Shown piece after piece: positions 42,726 through 51,898 of a stretch of 64,000 bases of DNA; the first letter of the stretch is position 1, and every line of letters starts with the position of its first letter. The notes beneath the pieces were generated by a model that was not told the origin of the DNA, searched no databases, and was given only the letters and a program-made list of their open reading frames with translations. The stretch is from Electrothrix marina (GTDB lineage Bacteria > Desulfobacterota > Desulfobulbia > Desulfobulbales > Desulfobulbaceae). A program made the translations under genes and the position numbers. The stretch is taken from assembly GCA_965549605.1 (NCBI GenBank), contig CBEVHG010000001.1, forward strand, positions 25,332 through 89,331. The letters are read 5' to 3'.

Positions 42726-44930
42726 ATGTTTTCCCATCCTCGAAAAAGATGCGGGATCAGCCCGCTCTCTGTCACAGGGGTTCTTCTCACGCTTTTTTTT
42801 ATCGTTCTTGCTCAATACGACCCTTCTCTCCTGCATGAACTCCGCCTGAACTCTTTTGATTTCTTTCTGCGTCACAGTCCCGCCCCGCTGTCCGACCCTC
42901 GGGTAATTATTGTTGATGTTGATTCAGAAAGTCTGGGAAAGCTCGGGCAATGGCCCTGGCCCCGCAAGCGTATTGCCGAACTGCTGAAACAAATTACCTC
43001 GGCCGGGCCTGCTGTGGTCGGTCTTGATATGATCTTTGCCGAGCCGGACAGCAACTCGCCGCATCTCCTGGGCGCCCTGGACGATATTGAACATGCCCCT
43101 GCGGCTGTGCGGGAATATCTGCAAGGACTTCCTGATTATGACAGGTCTCTGGCGCAAACCTTGGAGCAGAGCCCGGTTCCTGTGGTCCTGGGATATGTCT
43201 TTACCGGCTCGGCAAAAGATGAAACACAGCATCGCGGAAAGATTCCCCGGAAAAGTAATTTCCTGTTCTACGGTCATGATCCTCTTCCTTTTCTCTTTCC
43301 GTTCAACGGGGTGGATTCCAGCCTGGAAATGTTTGAACAAACAGCGCAGGGTATAGGCTTTTTAAATATTATCCCGGATCATGATTCTATTATTCGCAAT
43401 ATTCCCTTGGCGGTCAATTACAAGGACGAGGTCTACCCCGGTTTGATTCTGTCCATGTTGCAGGTCGCCTCCGGTGAAGAAACCATTGTGTTGGAAACGG
43501 ATCAAAACGGTGTCCGTGCTGTTCGGACAGGGGGGCGCCGAATCCCCACGAATATGTACGGGGAGCTGATCATCAATTTCAGCGGCCCTGCCCGAACCCT
43601 GCCCTATGTTTCCGCCCACGAAATCTTATCCGGACAGTTTGATGCTGATCTTTTTCAAAAACGCCTATGTCCTGATCGGGACCTCCGCCCCCGGTCTTTT
43701 TGATCTTCAGGCTGTGCCCACAGATCAAGTTTTCCCCGGCGTTGAGCTGCACGGCCATGCCCTGAACACCATTTTGAGCGGAAATTTTCTTCATCGTCCG
43801 GAATGGGCCAAAGGAGCCGAGCTGCTCTATATCTGCTGCATAAGTCTGCTGCTGATTCTGGTGCTGTCACGGGTGAAAGCAGCCAAAGGCGCCTGTTCGT
43901 TCTTCTCCTCACTCTCATGACATCAGCCTTTTCTTACGGGTGCATACATCGCTGCCATCTCCTGCTTGATATGGTCTATCCGCTGGCTGTCATCTGGATC
44001 CTGTTCACGGTGCTGACCTTTTATAATTTTATCGCCGGAGAAAGGAAAATGCATCGACTTCGCTCCGCCTTTTCCCATTATCTCTCTCCGGAAGTGGTGA
44101 AAGAGCTGCTCAAAAATCAGGATGATCTTGTTCTGGACGGTGAGGAACGGGAGCTGAGTATCCTTTTTTCCGACATCCGCCGTTTCACCTCAATGGCGGA
44201 ACAAATGTCGCCGGACAATCTCTGCTCTTTTCTCAATGAATATCTCACACCTATGACCGAGGCTGTTATGGAACGGCGGGGCACAGTGGATAAATTTATC
44301 GGCGATGCCATTATGGCCTTCTGGAACGCGCCCCTGGACACACCCAATCATGTCTTTCATGCCTGCGAATGCGCCCTGGCCATGCTCCATGAGCTGGATA
44401 ACCTGAATAATTCATGGCGAAAGAGAGGGCTTCCCGAGGTCCGTATAGGTGTGGGTATTCACAGCGGAGTGGCACGGGTCGGCAATATGGGCTCGCGGCA
44501 GCGGTTTGATTACACGATCATGGGCGATTCAGTCAATCTCGCTTCTCGGCTTGAAGGACTGACCAGGCTTTACGGGGTTGATATTCTGGTCAGTGATGCG
44601 GTGTATGCTCTGCTCAAAGAAAGCGATTTTTTCTTTCGGAAAATTGATACGGTCAGGGCTTCCGGTAAAACAACACCGGTGACCCTGTATCAGTTGCTGG
44701 GATTCAGCAGGGAGCAGACAGCCGAAAATCTTCAGGAGCTGAATACGTATTACGCGGCCCTTGATCTGTATAATGCCGGTGCTTTTGTCCGGGCGGCGCA
44801 GGCATTTCAGGCATTGAAAAAAGAGTTCCCTGAAGACCGCCTGTATGAGGTCTACAGGGAACGGTGCGTCCGGCTGGCGAAAAATCCCCCGCAGCAATGG
44901 AGCGGAATTACGGATCTGGTGATAAAATAG
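42726..44930 (+). CDS. CHASE2-domain adenylate/guanylate cyclase, two frameshifts
   Basis: The N-terminal membrane helix ('VTGVLLTLFFIVLAQY') leads into a periplasmic CHASE2 sensor ('RVIIVDVDSESLGKLGQWPW', 'QGIGFLNIIPDHDSIIRNI'). Further membrane helices follow, then a class III cyclase domain: metal-binding Asp in 'LFSDIRRFTSMAE', 'DKFIGDAIMAFWNAP' and 'YTIMGDSVNLASRLEG'. The frame breaks twice. At a five-A run 43657-43661, six A gives 'FQKNAYVLIGTSAPGLFD'. Near AAA 43885-43887, one more base leads into 'RRLFVLLLTLMTSAF'. Rejoined, the ~735-residue protein is the usual length for CHASE2 cyclases. It ends with a short TPR-like tail. The stimulus is unknown. Confidence 0.8.
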
Positions 44931-44953
44931 GATCGGATCAGATAGAGGAACCA

Positions 44954-45565
44954 GTGGATATCATACTCGTAAGTTTCGGCTGGCTGCTCTGGTGCGCTCT
45001 GCACAGTCTGCTCATAACCGGCAGGCTGAACGAGCTGGTCAAAGAAAAAGGCGGATTGCTTCAGGGCGTCTACCGGCTGATCTACAGCCTGTTTTCCGCC
45101 CTCAGCCTGCTTCCCCTGCTTTGGTACCAGTACAGCCTGCCCCGGGAGGTGATCTTTTCCTGGTCCGGCTGGTTGCGTCTTCCCCAGGGGCTTCTTTTGA
45201 TCTACGCCGTAGCCATGCTCTATGGCGGCAAGAAGGTCTATGATGTTGATTATCTTGTCGGGATAAGGCAGTGGCGAAATTATCGCCGGGGAAAGGAGAA
45301 CCCCGCCCTGCCCTTCACCTGTCAAGGGGCTTTGGCCTATGTGCGCCATCCCTGGTACAGCAGCGGCTTACCCATTCTTTGGACTGTGGGGCCAATCACT
45401 GATGCCAATCTGCCGACCAGGATTATCCTGACCCTTTATCTCATCATCGGCACCCTGCTGGAGGAGCGCAAGCTGGTTAAAGAATTAGGGAAGCCGTATC
45501 TGCGCTATCAGAAGCAGGTGCCCATGCTTGTTCCTTGGCGGGGACGGGTGCGGGTATCTGATTGA
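44954..45565 (+). CDS. Isoprenylcysteine methyltransferase-like membrane protein
   Basis: About 203 residues from GTG 44954, which has AGAGGA upstream; a longer frame from 44864 would run through the cyclase 3' end. Four or five membrane helices. The C-terminal motif 'LAYVRHPWYSSGLPILW' and 'LLEERKLVKELGKPYLRYQK' match the ICMT/PEMT/NnrU methyltransferase group (RHP...E...Y..Y). Substrate unknown. Starts 23 nt after the cyclase stop and is likely co-transcribed. Confidence 0.75.
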   Translation: MDIILVSFGWLLWCALHSLLITGRLNELVKEKGGLLQGVYRLIYSLFSALSLLPLLWYQYSLPREVIFSWSGWLRLPQGLLLIYAVAMLYGGKKVYDVDYLVGIRQWRNYRRGKENPALPFTCQGALAYVRHPWYSSGLPILWTVGPITDANLPTRIILTLYLIIGTLLEERKLVKELGKPYLRYQKQVPMLVPWRGRVRVSD

Positions 45566-45596
45566 TTTTAATCGGGGACCACCAACAGATTTCGAT

Positions 45597-45745
45597 TTCG
45601 GCCCCGTAGGGGCGACCGGCGGTCGCCCAACATGTCCCCAACCGGGTCGGCAATTTTGCCTAGTTCCCAAGCTCCAGCTTGGGAACTGCTTTTTCTGAAG
45701 CGGAGCTTCTGTATTCAAGATGCCCAAGCAGAGCTTGGGCACCAG
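45597..45745. repeat. Intergenic palindrome cluster
   Basis: Three strong hairpins occupy the gap between convergent genes: GGGCGACC/GGTCGCCC (45610-45628), GTTCCCAAGCT/AGCTTGGGAAC (45663-45686, 11 bp) and TGCCCAAGC/GCTTGGGCA (45721-45741). A short GAAGC/GCTTC lies between them. The first resembles half of the REP-like repeat at 41470 and 58063. The CCCAAGC..GCTTGGG type is a different palindrome. It may also end transcription on both sides. Confidence 0.75.
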
Positions 45746-45801
45746 TAATCCGGTCGTCCCTACCATTTCCCGGTGTCCCCAGAGTCCAGAGGCCCAGAGA
45801 A

Positions 45802-48534
45802 TCAGAGGCCAGAGGGGGAGTTGGGGGCAAGAACGAAACGAAAACCCCTGTCGCTGCCCCCGTCGTCGGGGTAGTACCTGAGGCGGCGCGCGCAGGAAAG
45901 ATCAGCTCCATCTTGAAAATAACTGCCACCCCGAAGGATACGTTTGATACGCCTTCCGGCATCCATATCCTCCCGGCGACCATCAGTGGGATCATAGGGA
46001 TAGATAAATTCCGCTTTCTCCCAATCCTCGCCCCAAAGGCTACGGGTCCACTCCCAAACATTGCCAGCACAATCCTGAAGACCATAGGAACTTGCCCCGC
46101 CCGGAAAACACCCCATCGAAGAGGTGCTATTGACACCCGTCTCCTCATAATTGGCCCGTTCCGCATTCGGTTCTTCGTCACCCCAGGGATAGGTACGACC
46201 ATCTTCGCCACGGGCGGCCTTTTCCCATTCCGCCTCTGAGGGCAGGCGCACCTGCCAGCCCTGTTGTAACAGTTCAGCCAAGGCAGCAGGGGTATCAGGT
46301 GACTTGCGCAGTTCCTGATCCAGCCATGTGCAGTATTCTCGGGCATCATACCAACTGACCCAGTTAACCGGATGATTGGCAATACCGTCAAGACTGTCGC
46401 TGTCCGACGGTTTATAGCCACTGGCAACGACAAAGGCCCGGAACTGGGCCACAGTCACCGGATAGCGTGCAATGAAATACCGTTCTAACCGGACCGTATG
46501 TCGAGGACTAGCATCTTCATCCCCATCATCCCCCATCAAAAACTCACCCGCCGGAATATCAATAAAGCCGAGCAGGTCGTTATCGCCTTCATCAGGCAGG
46601 AACCAACGATCCGGGCAAAATCGAGGATCACCAAGCCGGGCCAGGGCATTGCCCGCAGCCACCCGCTCCCGGGCCTCCAAAGCATCGTGCCTGAGCAAAT
46701 CAACCAGCCGCTTGCGAATACGCCGATCCAGATCCGCGCCGTCATCCTCCAGCAGCCGTTTGCGCTCCATCTCCAAAAGCGCGTCCCCGGCAATCCAGGC
46801 CCGACGCCAGGCCGAAGGGGTATCTCTCCCGGTCTCAGGACAGAGCCGGTACAGCAGACTGCGCACCGGATCACTCTGCATGGTGCAGAAAGTGAGATGG
46901 CCCACAGCCAGAAGGATAACCTGATGCCAGTTGGGATCATCAGCCAGCTTGACGGCCTGCCCGGAAAACTCACCCAGCCCGGCAAGATAGGCACCGGCAA
47001 GGTATTCCTGAAAGGTACGGTGGGGAAAGGTGTAGACATCCTCGTCCCGCTCAATCAACAGACCGGCTCGTTCCCGGACAGCTGCAACCACCTGAGCGGC
47101 CCAGTCATGACTCATTTCGGGATGGAGCCTGATCAGGGCCTTTTGCAGTTGCCAAGCACTGATATCAGCCAGCTGCCCCTTGCCTGCCTGTCCATGCACC
47201 TCAAAGGCCAGTCGTCGCAGGATTCTGTGGAGATCGCTCTGCTGGCGACCAGCCTGTTCCAGCAGCTCCCGCAGCCGTGAAGACCGCCTCTGATCAGCCG
47301 CCTTGACCTGTTCCCAGCGGTGGAGGAGGATATCAATACATTCCTCATAGAGCAGAGCACGAGAACCGGGCAGACGGCCCCTGTGGGTATGGACCACAGC
47401 CATGACCGTAAGCAGCAGGGGATTAGAAGCCAGTTCGCCGAGATAACCGCGTCGGGCCTCAGTCTGAAGGCTTGCGGTCAGGCTGTTAGCCTCTTCTCTG
47501 CCCGGAACCACTCCGTTTCCCAGCAGGCCCGCATACCAGGCTGCAATGAACTGGTCAATCTGCTCCTCATGAAAGGGGGCCAGGGTGACCGGTGAAAATG
47601 CTCCCCGCAACTGCCATTCCGGGCGGGCATAGGAGAGAATGCGACAGGTGACGATAAAACGGCAGTCAGGATAGCGTTCAACAAAAGCCGCAATACTGTC
47701 GCGCACCGCCTCGCGCTGTTCTTTGCCGACCTCGTCCAGGCCGTCAAGCAAGATAAGCGTCTGCCCCTTTTCCAGCTGCTCCTCAAGATGTCGGCCCACA
47801 AAACCCATGTTTTGGGCCTTGAGCCGGAAAACGATAAAGGCGGACAGCAGGAGGCAGTCCTTGGGAATATCATCCCGACCGCACCAGGCAGCAAAATCAC
47901 GGAGGATAATCGAGATGGGAAGGAGATCAAGCTGCCTCTCTGGCCAGTCGCTCAGCTGTTCTTTTGCTTCACATTTCGGGTAGAGATGATGGCGGGCCAG
48001 ACAGAGGGCAAGATGATTGACAAAGGTGGATTTGCCCGAGCCGGGATCACCCAACACCACCAGCTGCTTCCGGGTTGCTGCGGCCTCCAGTACCCGCAAC
48101 GGACGCTCGCGTTCTTTCTCTTTTTCTCCCTGCTCCTTGATCCTGTCCGTGGTATCCAGGGCGATATAGACCCCGGCCAGATCCAGGTTGTCTTGCTTGA
48201 CGCAGGCATCACCGCTGTCCGCATCCAGACCGCGCATGGGCAGCTTGCCGAGGCGTCCGACCAGAGAGCGCAGGTAGATGGATAGGGCCTTGTCCGGGTC
48301 TTCAGCTGGTTGGCCCTGGTATATATTGCCCTTGAAATCCCCGACAAGGGCAAACCCGCCTGCACCGGCAGTTGCGGAATGATCGCCTTGGCCTATGGCC
48401 CCTAAACCGCTATTTTCGGCCACCGCTGTTGTTTGTTTCGGTTCAGCCTGATCAGCAGCACCGAGCTTGGCTTCCGCCTCAGCCAATCTGCGCTTCAGCT
48501 CGGCAATCTCTTCTTCCTGGGTTTTACTGTTCAT
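45802..48534 (-). CDS. NACHT NTPase with C-terminal FGE-sulfatase domain
   Basis: About 910 residues from ATG 48534-48532 ('MNSKTQEEEIAELKRRLAEA'). Order: a short coiled coil (1-25); a Gly-rich segment ('GLGAIGQGDHSATAGAGG', ~43-60) as found ahead of some NACHT modules; NACHT NTPase with Walker A 'LGDPGSGKST' (161-170), Walker B 'TLILLDGLDEVGKEQ' and sensor region 'CRFIVTCRILSYARPEW'; helical region; and from ~660 an FGE-sulfatase domain ('DIPAGEFLMGDDG', 'RLPSEAEWEKAARGEDGRTY', 'YGLQDCAGNVWEWTRS', 'LRGGSYFQDGADLSCARR'). STAND NTPases of this design act as bacterial NLR-like immune or signalling switches. The FGE domain probably senses a ligand; the catalytic Cys pair is not evident. Intact frame. 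Confidence 0.9.
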   Translation of the reverse strand: MNSKTQEEEIAELKRRLAEAEAKLGAADQAEPKQTTAVAENSGLGAIGQGDHSATAGAGGFALVGDFKGNIYQGQPAEDPDKALSIYLRSLVGRLGKLPMRGLDADSGDACVKQDNLDLAGVYIALDTTDRIKEQGEKEKERERPLRVLEAAATRKQLVVLGDPGSGKSTFVNHLALCLARHHLYPKCEAKEQLSDWPERQLDLLPISIILRDFAAWCGRDDIPKDCLLLSAFIVFRLKAQNMGFVGRHLEEQLEKGQTLILLDGLDEVGKEQREAVRDSIAAFVERYPDCRFIVTCRILSYARPEWQLRGAFSPVTLAPFHEEQIDQFIAAWYAGLLGNGVVPGREEANSLTASLQTEARRGYLGELASNPLLLTVMAVVHTHRGRLPGSRALLYEECIDILLHRWEQVKAADQRRSSRLRELLEQAGRQQSDLHRILRRLAFEVHGQAGKGQLADISAWQLQKALIRLHPEMSHDWAAQVVAAVRERAGLLIERDEDVYTFPHRTFQEYLAGAYLAGLGEFSGQAVKLADDPNWHQVILLAVGHLTFCTMQSDPVRSLLYRLCPETGRDTPSAWRRAWIAGDALLEMERKRLLEDDGADLDRRIRKRLVDLLRHDALEARERVAAGNALARLGDPRFCPDRWFLPDEGDNDLLGFIDIPAGEFLMGDDGDEDASPRHTVRLERYFIARYPVTVAQFRAFVVASGYKPSDSDSLDGIANHPVNWVSWYDAREYCTWLDQELRKSPDTPAALAELLQQGWQVRLPSEAEWEKAARGEDGRTYPWGDEEPNAERANYEETGVNSTSSMGCFPGGASSYGLQDCAGNVWEWTRSLWGEDWEKAEFIYPYDPTDGRREDMDAGRRIKRILRGGSYFQDGADLSCARRLRYYPDDGGSDRGFRFVLAPNSPSGL

Positions 48535-48834
48535 CCCTGCTCTCCACCATCTTGATCCATACCTTCTTCCCTTATTGAGGTGACTCAACAACCTGACAAA
48601 GAACAAAGATAACCGACACCTTGCAAGACAGCAACCGAATACGAGATATAACTACATGAGTATTTATTACACATATAAATCAGAACTTCAGAGAGATAAA
48701 ACACTCGCACCTGATAACCTATGCTTGACTCCGCCGCTCTTTCATGTCATTACATCTGAGAATAACCATGCAGCAGGAACTTCACTCATCGTTTCTTACT
48801 GCTGAACCGACCAACTACTCAGGTAGAAATCATA

Positions 48835-49755
48835 ATGCCAATACGTATTTCTTTGATAACAGAGGCCATCATTACCATCATCCTGGGGGTGACGCTCCTT
48901 CTTCCGGCAACCGGCTTTGCCGTTGACAGCAGCACCCTGCTCCAATTTCTGGGCACGGAACATACGCCTCTCCTTCCCCTATTACCGGCTTCTCTCCCCG
49001 TTGCAGACAGCTTTAAACCGAGCATAACCTCTTACGCCGGCACTGTCACCCAAGTGCAAGGGGCGGTCTATGTCTACCATCAGGACGGAACAGCAGCCTA
49101 TAAACTGAAAAGCAACCTGCCTCTTTTTAACGGCGACACCTTGGTTACCGAAAAAAAAAGCAGCGTCACCTTACAGATGGCCGATGATACCACTCTAACC
49201 CTTGCGGCCCAAACCAAGCTGACCATTGACAGATCCCTGCCCAGGATAAAGGTTCGGGACACATTTCTGAAACTTTTTTTCGGCAGGATACGTACCTTGG
49301 TGAAGAAACTTTCCGGGGAATATATAATCAGAACACCGACCGCCAGTATCGGTGTGCGGGGAACAGATTTTGCAGTGGCAGTAGCACCTGCTCCGAAAAA
49401 CAGGCTGCCGGGAAGGAGGAAGACAGCACCGACAGGATTGCTGACAGCGGTACTCACGGGAGGAAATCAGTCAACGGTGGAGCTTGCCGGTCTCTTTGGT
49501 CCCTCAATTGCGGTCAAACCTTTTTCAGCTGCCGGAGTGTATTCAGGCAGCCGGGCCGAGCAGGTTGTGTATGTCGGCCCCGCCGCCGTACCTTTGCTTC
49601 AAAGAATTGCCCCGACTCCGCAAACCGGATTCAGCCCCGGCCGTTCCGGCCTTCCGAATCTTCCGAAAAAGTCCGCTCCGGTCGCTGCTCCCTGTTGGCC
49701 CTTTCCCGGTACGGGTACGGGCAACGGTTTAAAATATTTCAGAGTGTGCGACTAG
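48835..49755 (+). CDS. FecR-domain exported protein
   Basis: 306 residues, ATG start. A signal peptide ('AIITIILGVTLLLPATGFAV') is followed by a FecR domain: 'AGTVTQVQGAVYVYHQDGTA', 'LPLFNGDTLVTEKKSSVTLQ', 'MADDTTLTLAAQTKLTID', 'IIRTPTASIGVRGTDFAVAV'. No membrane helix or sigma factor accompanies it, so it is the stand-alone periplasmic FecR type common in Desulfobacterota and cyanobacteria rather than an iron-citrate regulator. The C-terminus is Pro/Gly-rich and of low complexity. About 300 bp without a gene separate it from the NACHT gene. Confidence 0.85.
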   Translation: MPIRISLITEAIITIILGVTLLLPATGFAVDSSTLLQFLGTEHTPLLPLLPASLPVADSFKPSITSYAGTVTQVQGAVYVYHQDGTAAYKLKSNLPLFNGDTLVTEKKSSVTLQMADDTTLTLAAQTKLTIDRSLPRIKVRDTFLKLFFGRIRTLVKKLSGEYIIRTPTASIGVRGTDFAVAVAPAPKNRLPGRRKTAPTGLLTAVLTGGNQSTVELAGLFGPSIAVKPFSAAGVYSGSRAEQVVYVGPAAVPLLQRIAPTPQTGFSPGRSGLPNLPKKSAPVAAPCWPFPGTGTGNGLKYFRVCD

Positions 49756-49800
49756 ATTGAGAAAGCGGACATCAAGCTGCGGTCTGAAACAAAATAGCCA

Positions 49801-50829
49801 TTACTGTCTGCGCGGGTCAAAGGCCTCACGCAGGGCTTCGCCGATAAAAATCAGCAGGATCAGGGTGCCGACCAGGACGATAAAGGTCGTCAGGGAGAGC
49901 CACCACGCCTCGATGTTACCCTTACCCTGTTTCAGCAGTTCGCCCAGACTCGGTGTTGTGGGGGGCACTCCAAGACCGAGAAAGTCCAGGGCGGTCAGGG
50001 AAAGAATTGCGGAAGATATCCTGAAAGGAAGAAAGGTGATCACCGGGGTCATGCCGTTGGGCAGGAGATGACGGTACATAATGGTCAGATTGCCCACGCC
50101 CAAGGCCTTGGCCGCCTTGACATATTCCATATTGCGGCCCTTGAGGAACTCCGCCCGCACATAATCGGATAATCCCATCCAGCCGAATAAGGAGAGCAGA
50201 ATCAGCAGCAGCAGGATGCTGGGCTTAAAGATTGAGGCGAAGATAATCAGCAGATAGAGTTCCGGCATTGAACTCCAGATCTCGATAAAGCGTTGAAAAA
50301 ATAAATCCGTCCGGCCGCCGAAATAGCCTTGGACTGCTCCGGCGATTATGCCCACAAAGGTCCCGATCAGGGTCAGAGCAAACCCGAAAAGGACAGAAAG
50401 GCGAAATCCGTAAAGTAAACGGGCCAGGACATCTCTGCCCCGGTCATCAGTACCGAGGATATTTTCTTTCGCCGGGGGTGACGGAACAGGCCGGTCAAGT
50501 TCAAGATTAATCGAGGTATAGTCGTACGGATTTAATGGAAAAACAACTTTATTGCCGTCTGAGGTCAATTTTTCCAGGATATAGGGATCCTGATAATCTG
50601 TCTCGGTTTCAAAATCACCGCCAAACACGGTTTCCGGATAGACTTTAAACAAGGGGCAATAATATTCGCCCTGGTATTTGACCAGTAAGGGTTTATCATT
50701 GCTCAAGACCTCGGCAAAAAGGGAAACGCCGAACAAAAGGCTGAAGATCAACAGGCTATAGTAGCCTCTTCGATTTTTCCGAAAGCCCCGCCATCTGCGG
50801 GCCGCAAGTGTTTGTTTTTTTACTGCCAC
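49801..50829 (-). CDS. yejE: Peptide ABC transporter permease, YejE type
   Basis: About 342 residues from GTG 50829-50827 ('MAVKKQTLAARRWRGF'), which has GGGAGAAGAA upstream and begins 19 nt after the yejB stop. OppC/YejE-type inner-membrane permease: a long periplasmic loop after helix 1 ('YYCPLFKVYPETVFGGDFET') typical of YejE, then 'LGTDDRGRDVLARLLYGFRL', 'AGAVQGYFGG', the EAA loop 'YVKAAKALGVGNLTIMYRHL' and 'LGLGVPPTTPSLGELL'. The ATPase (YejF) and binding protein (YejA) are not in the window. Confidence 0.9.
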   Translation of the reverse strand: MAVKKQTLAARRWRGFRKNRRGYYSLLIFSLLFGVSLFAEVLSNDKPLLVKYQGEYYCPLFKVYPETVFGGDFETETDYQDPYILEKLTSDGNKVVFPLNPYDYTSINLELDRPVPSPPAKENILGTDDRGRDVLARLLYGFRLSVLFGFALTLIGTFVGIIAGAVQGYFGGRTDLFFQRFIEIWSSMPELYLLIIFASIFKPSILLLLILLSLFGWMGLSDYVRAEFLKGRNMEYVKAAKALGVGNLTIMYRHLLPNGMTPVITFLPFRISSAILSLTALDFLGLGVPPTTPSLGELLKQGKGNIEAWWLSLTTFIVLVGTLILLIFIGEALREAFDPRRQ

Positions 50830-50848
50830 CTTCTTCTCCCTTTCCTGC

Positions 50849-51898
50849 TCACTGCAATTTCTCAAAACTGATTCTCGGGTCAACCCAGACATAACTGAGA
50901 TCGGAAAGCAGTCTGGCAATCAGCCCGATCAGGGTGAAAAAATACAGAGTTCCCAACACCACCGGATAATCCCGATTCAGAACAGAATCATAGGCCAGCA
51001 GGCCCATACCGTCCAAGGAAAAAATCGTTTCTATGAGCAATGATCCTGTAAAAAAGGCGGTGATAAAGGAACCGGGAAAGCCGGTAATGATCGGGATAAT
51101 GGCATTGCGGAACACATGCCGGTACAGAACCTGATTATCGCCAAGCCCCTTGGCCCGTGCCGTCATGACATACTGCTTGCGGATTTCTTCCAAAAAGGAG
51201 TTCTTGGTCAGCATGGTCATGACCGCCAGACTACCCACTGTTGAGGAAATAATGGGCAGCACCATATGCCAGAGATAATCCAGAACCTTGCCTGTCCCGC
51301 TCAAATCAGCCCAATTATCCGAGACCAGTCCGCGCAGGGGGAAAATATTCCAGAAGCTGCCCCCGCCAAAGAGGACAATGAGAAGGATACCCAGAACAAA
51401 TCCGGGTATAGCATAGCCGATAAGAATGACGGTACTGGTGAGTACATCAAAACGGGACCCGTCAACAACAGCCTTGCGAATCCCGAGAGGAATACAGACC
51501 GAATAAACGATCAAAAAAGTCCAGATGCCCAAGGACATGGAAACCGGCAATTTTGAAATAACCAGCTGCGCAACACCCTTCTGATGATAATATGAGTCGC
51601 CGAAATCAAAGACCAGATAGGAGCCCATCATGGAAAGAAAACGCTGCATGGGCGGTTTATCAAAACCGTACAGCTTTTTCAACTGGTCAATGCGCTCCTG
51701 ATCAAGCCCCTGTTTCCCCTGATAAAGACCTGAGCGCCCGCCGCCTGACTCACCGCCCGCACCACGGCCTTCAATCTGGGCCATCATCTTCTCAACCGGC
51801 CCTCCAGGCACAAACTGAGTGATAACAAAGGTGATAAACATGACCCCGAACAGGGTGGGGATCATGAGGAGAAATCGCTTGAGAATGTACAGGCTCAC
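50849..51898 (-). CDS. yejB: Peptide ABC transporter permease, YejB type
   Basis: About 349 residues from GTG 51898-51896 ('MSLYILKRFLLMIPTLFG'), overlapping the gamma-glutamyltransferase stop by 4 nt. OppB/YejB permease: 'GVMFITFVITQFVPGGPVEK', 'RIDQLKKLYGFDKPP', the EAA loop 'YVMTARAKGLGDNQVLYRHV', 'PGSFITAFFTGSLLIETIFS', 'DGMGLLAYDSVLNRDYPVVL'. Forms the channel with YejE, importing oligopeptides. Confidence 0.92.
   Translation of the reverse strand: MSLYILKRFLLMIPTLFGVMFITFVITQFVPGGPVEKMMAQIEGRGAGGESGGGRSGLYQGKQGLDQERIDQLKKLYGFDKPPMQRFLSMMGSYLVFDFGDSYYHQKGVAQLVISKLPVSMSLGIWTFLIVYSVCIPLGIRKAVVDGSRFDVLTSTVILIGYAIPGFVLGILLIVLFGGGSFWNIFPLRGLVSDNWADLSGTGKVLDYLWHMVLPIISSTVGSLAVMTMLTKNSFLEEIRKQYVMTARAKGLGDNQVLYRHVFRNAIIPIITGFPGSFITAFFTGSLLIETIFSLDGMGLLAYDSVLNRDYPVVLGTLYFFTLIGLIARLLSDLSYVWVDPRISFEKLQ

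Noticed and set aside
43606..43920. Separate small gene in the middle of the cyclase
   Set aside because: Its sequence ('KNAYVLIGTSAPGLFDLQAV') is the expected CHASE2/membrane part of the same cyclase, so it is a frameshifted segment, not a gene.
45660..46433. 257-codon reverse frame overlapping the end of the NACHT-FGE gene
   Set aside because: Off-frame reading of the FGE domain and the palindrome cluster; the FGE frame has clear conserved motifs, this one none.
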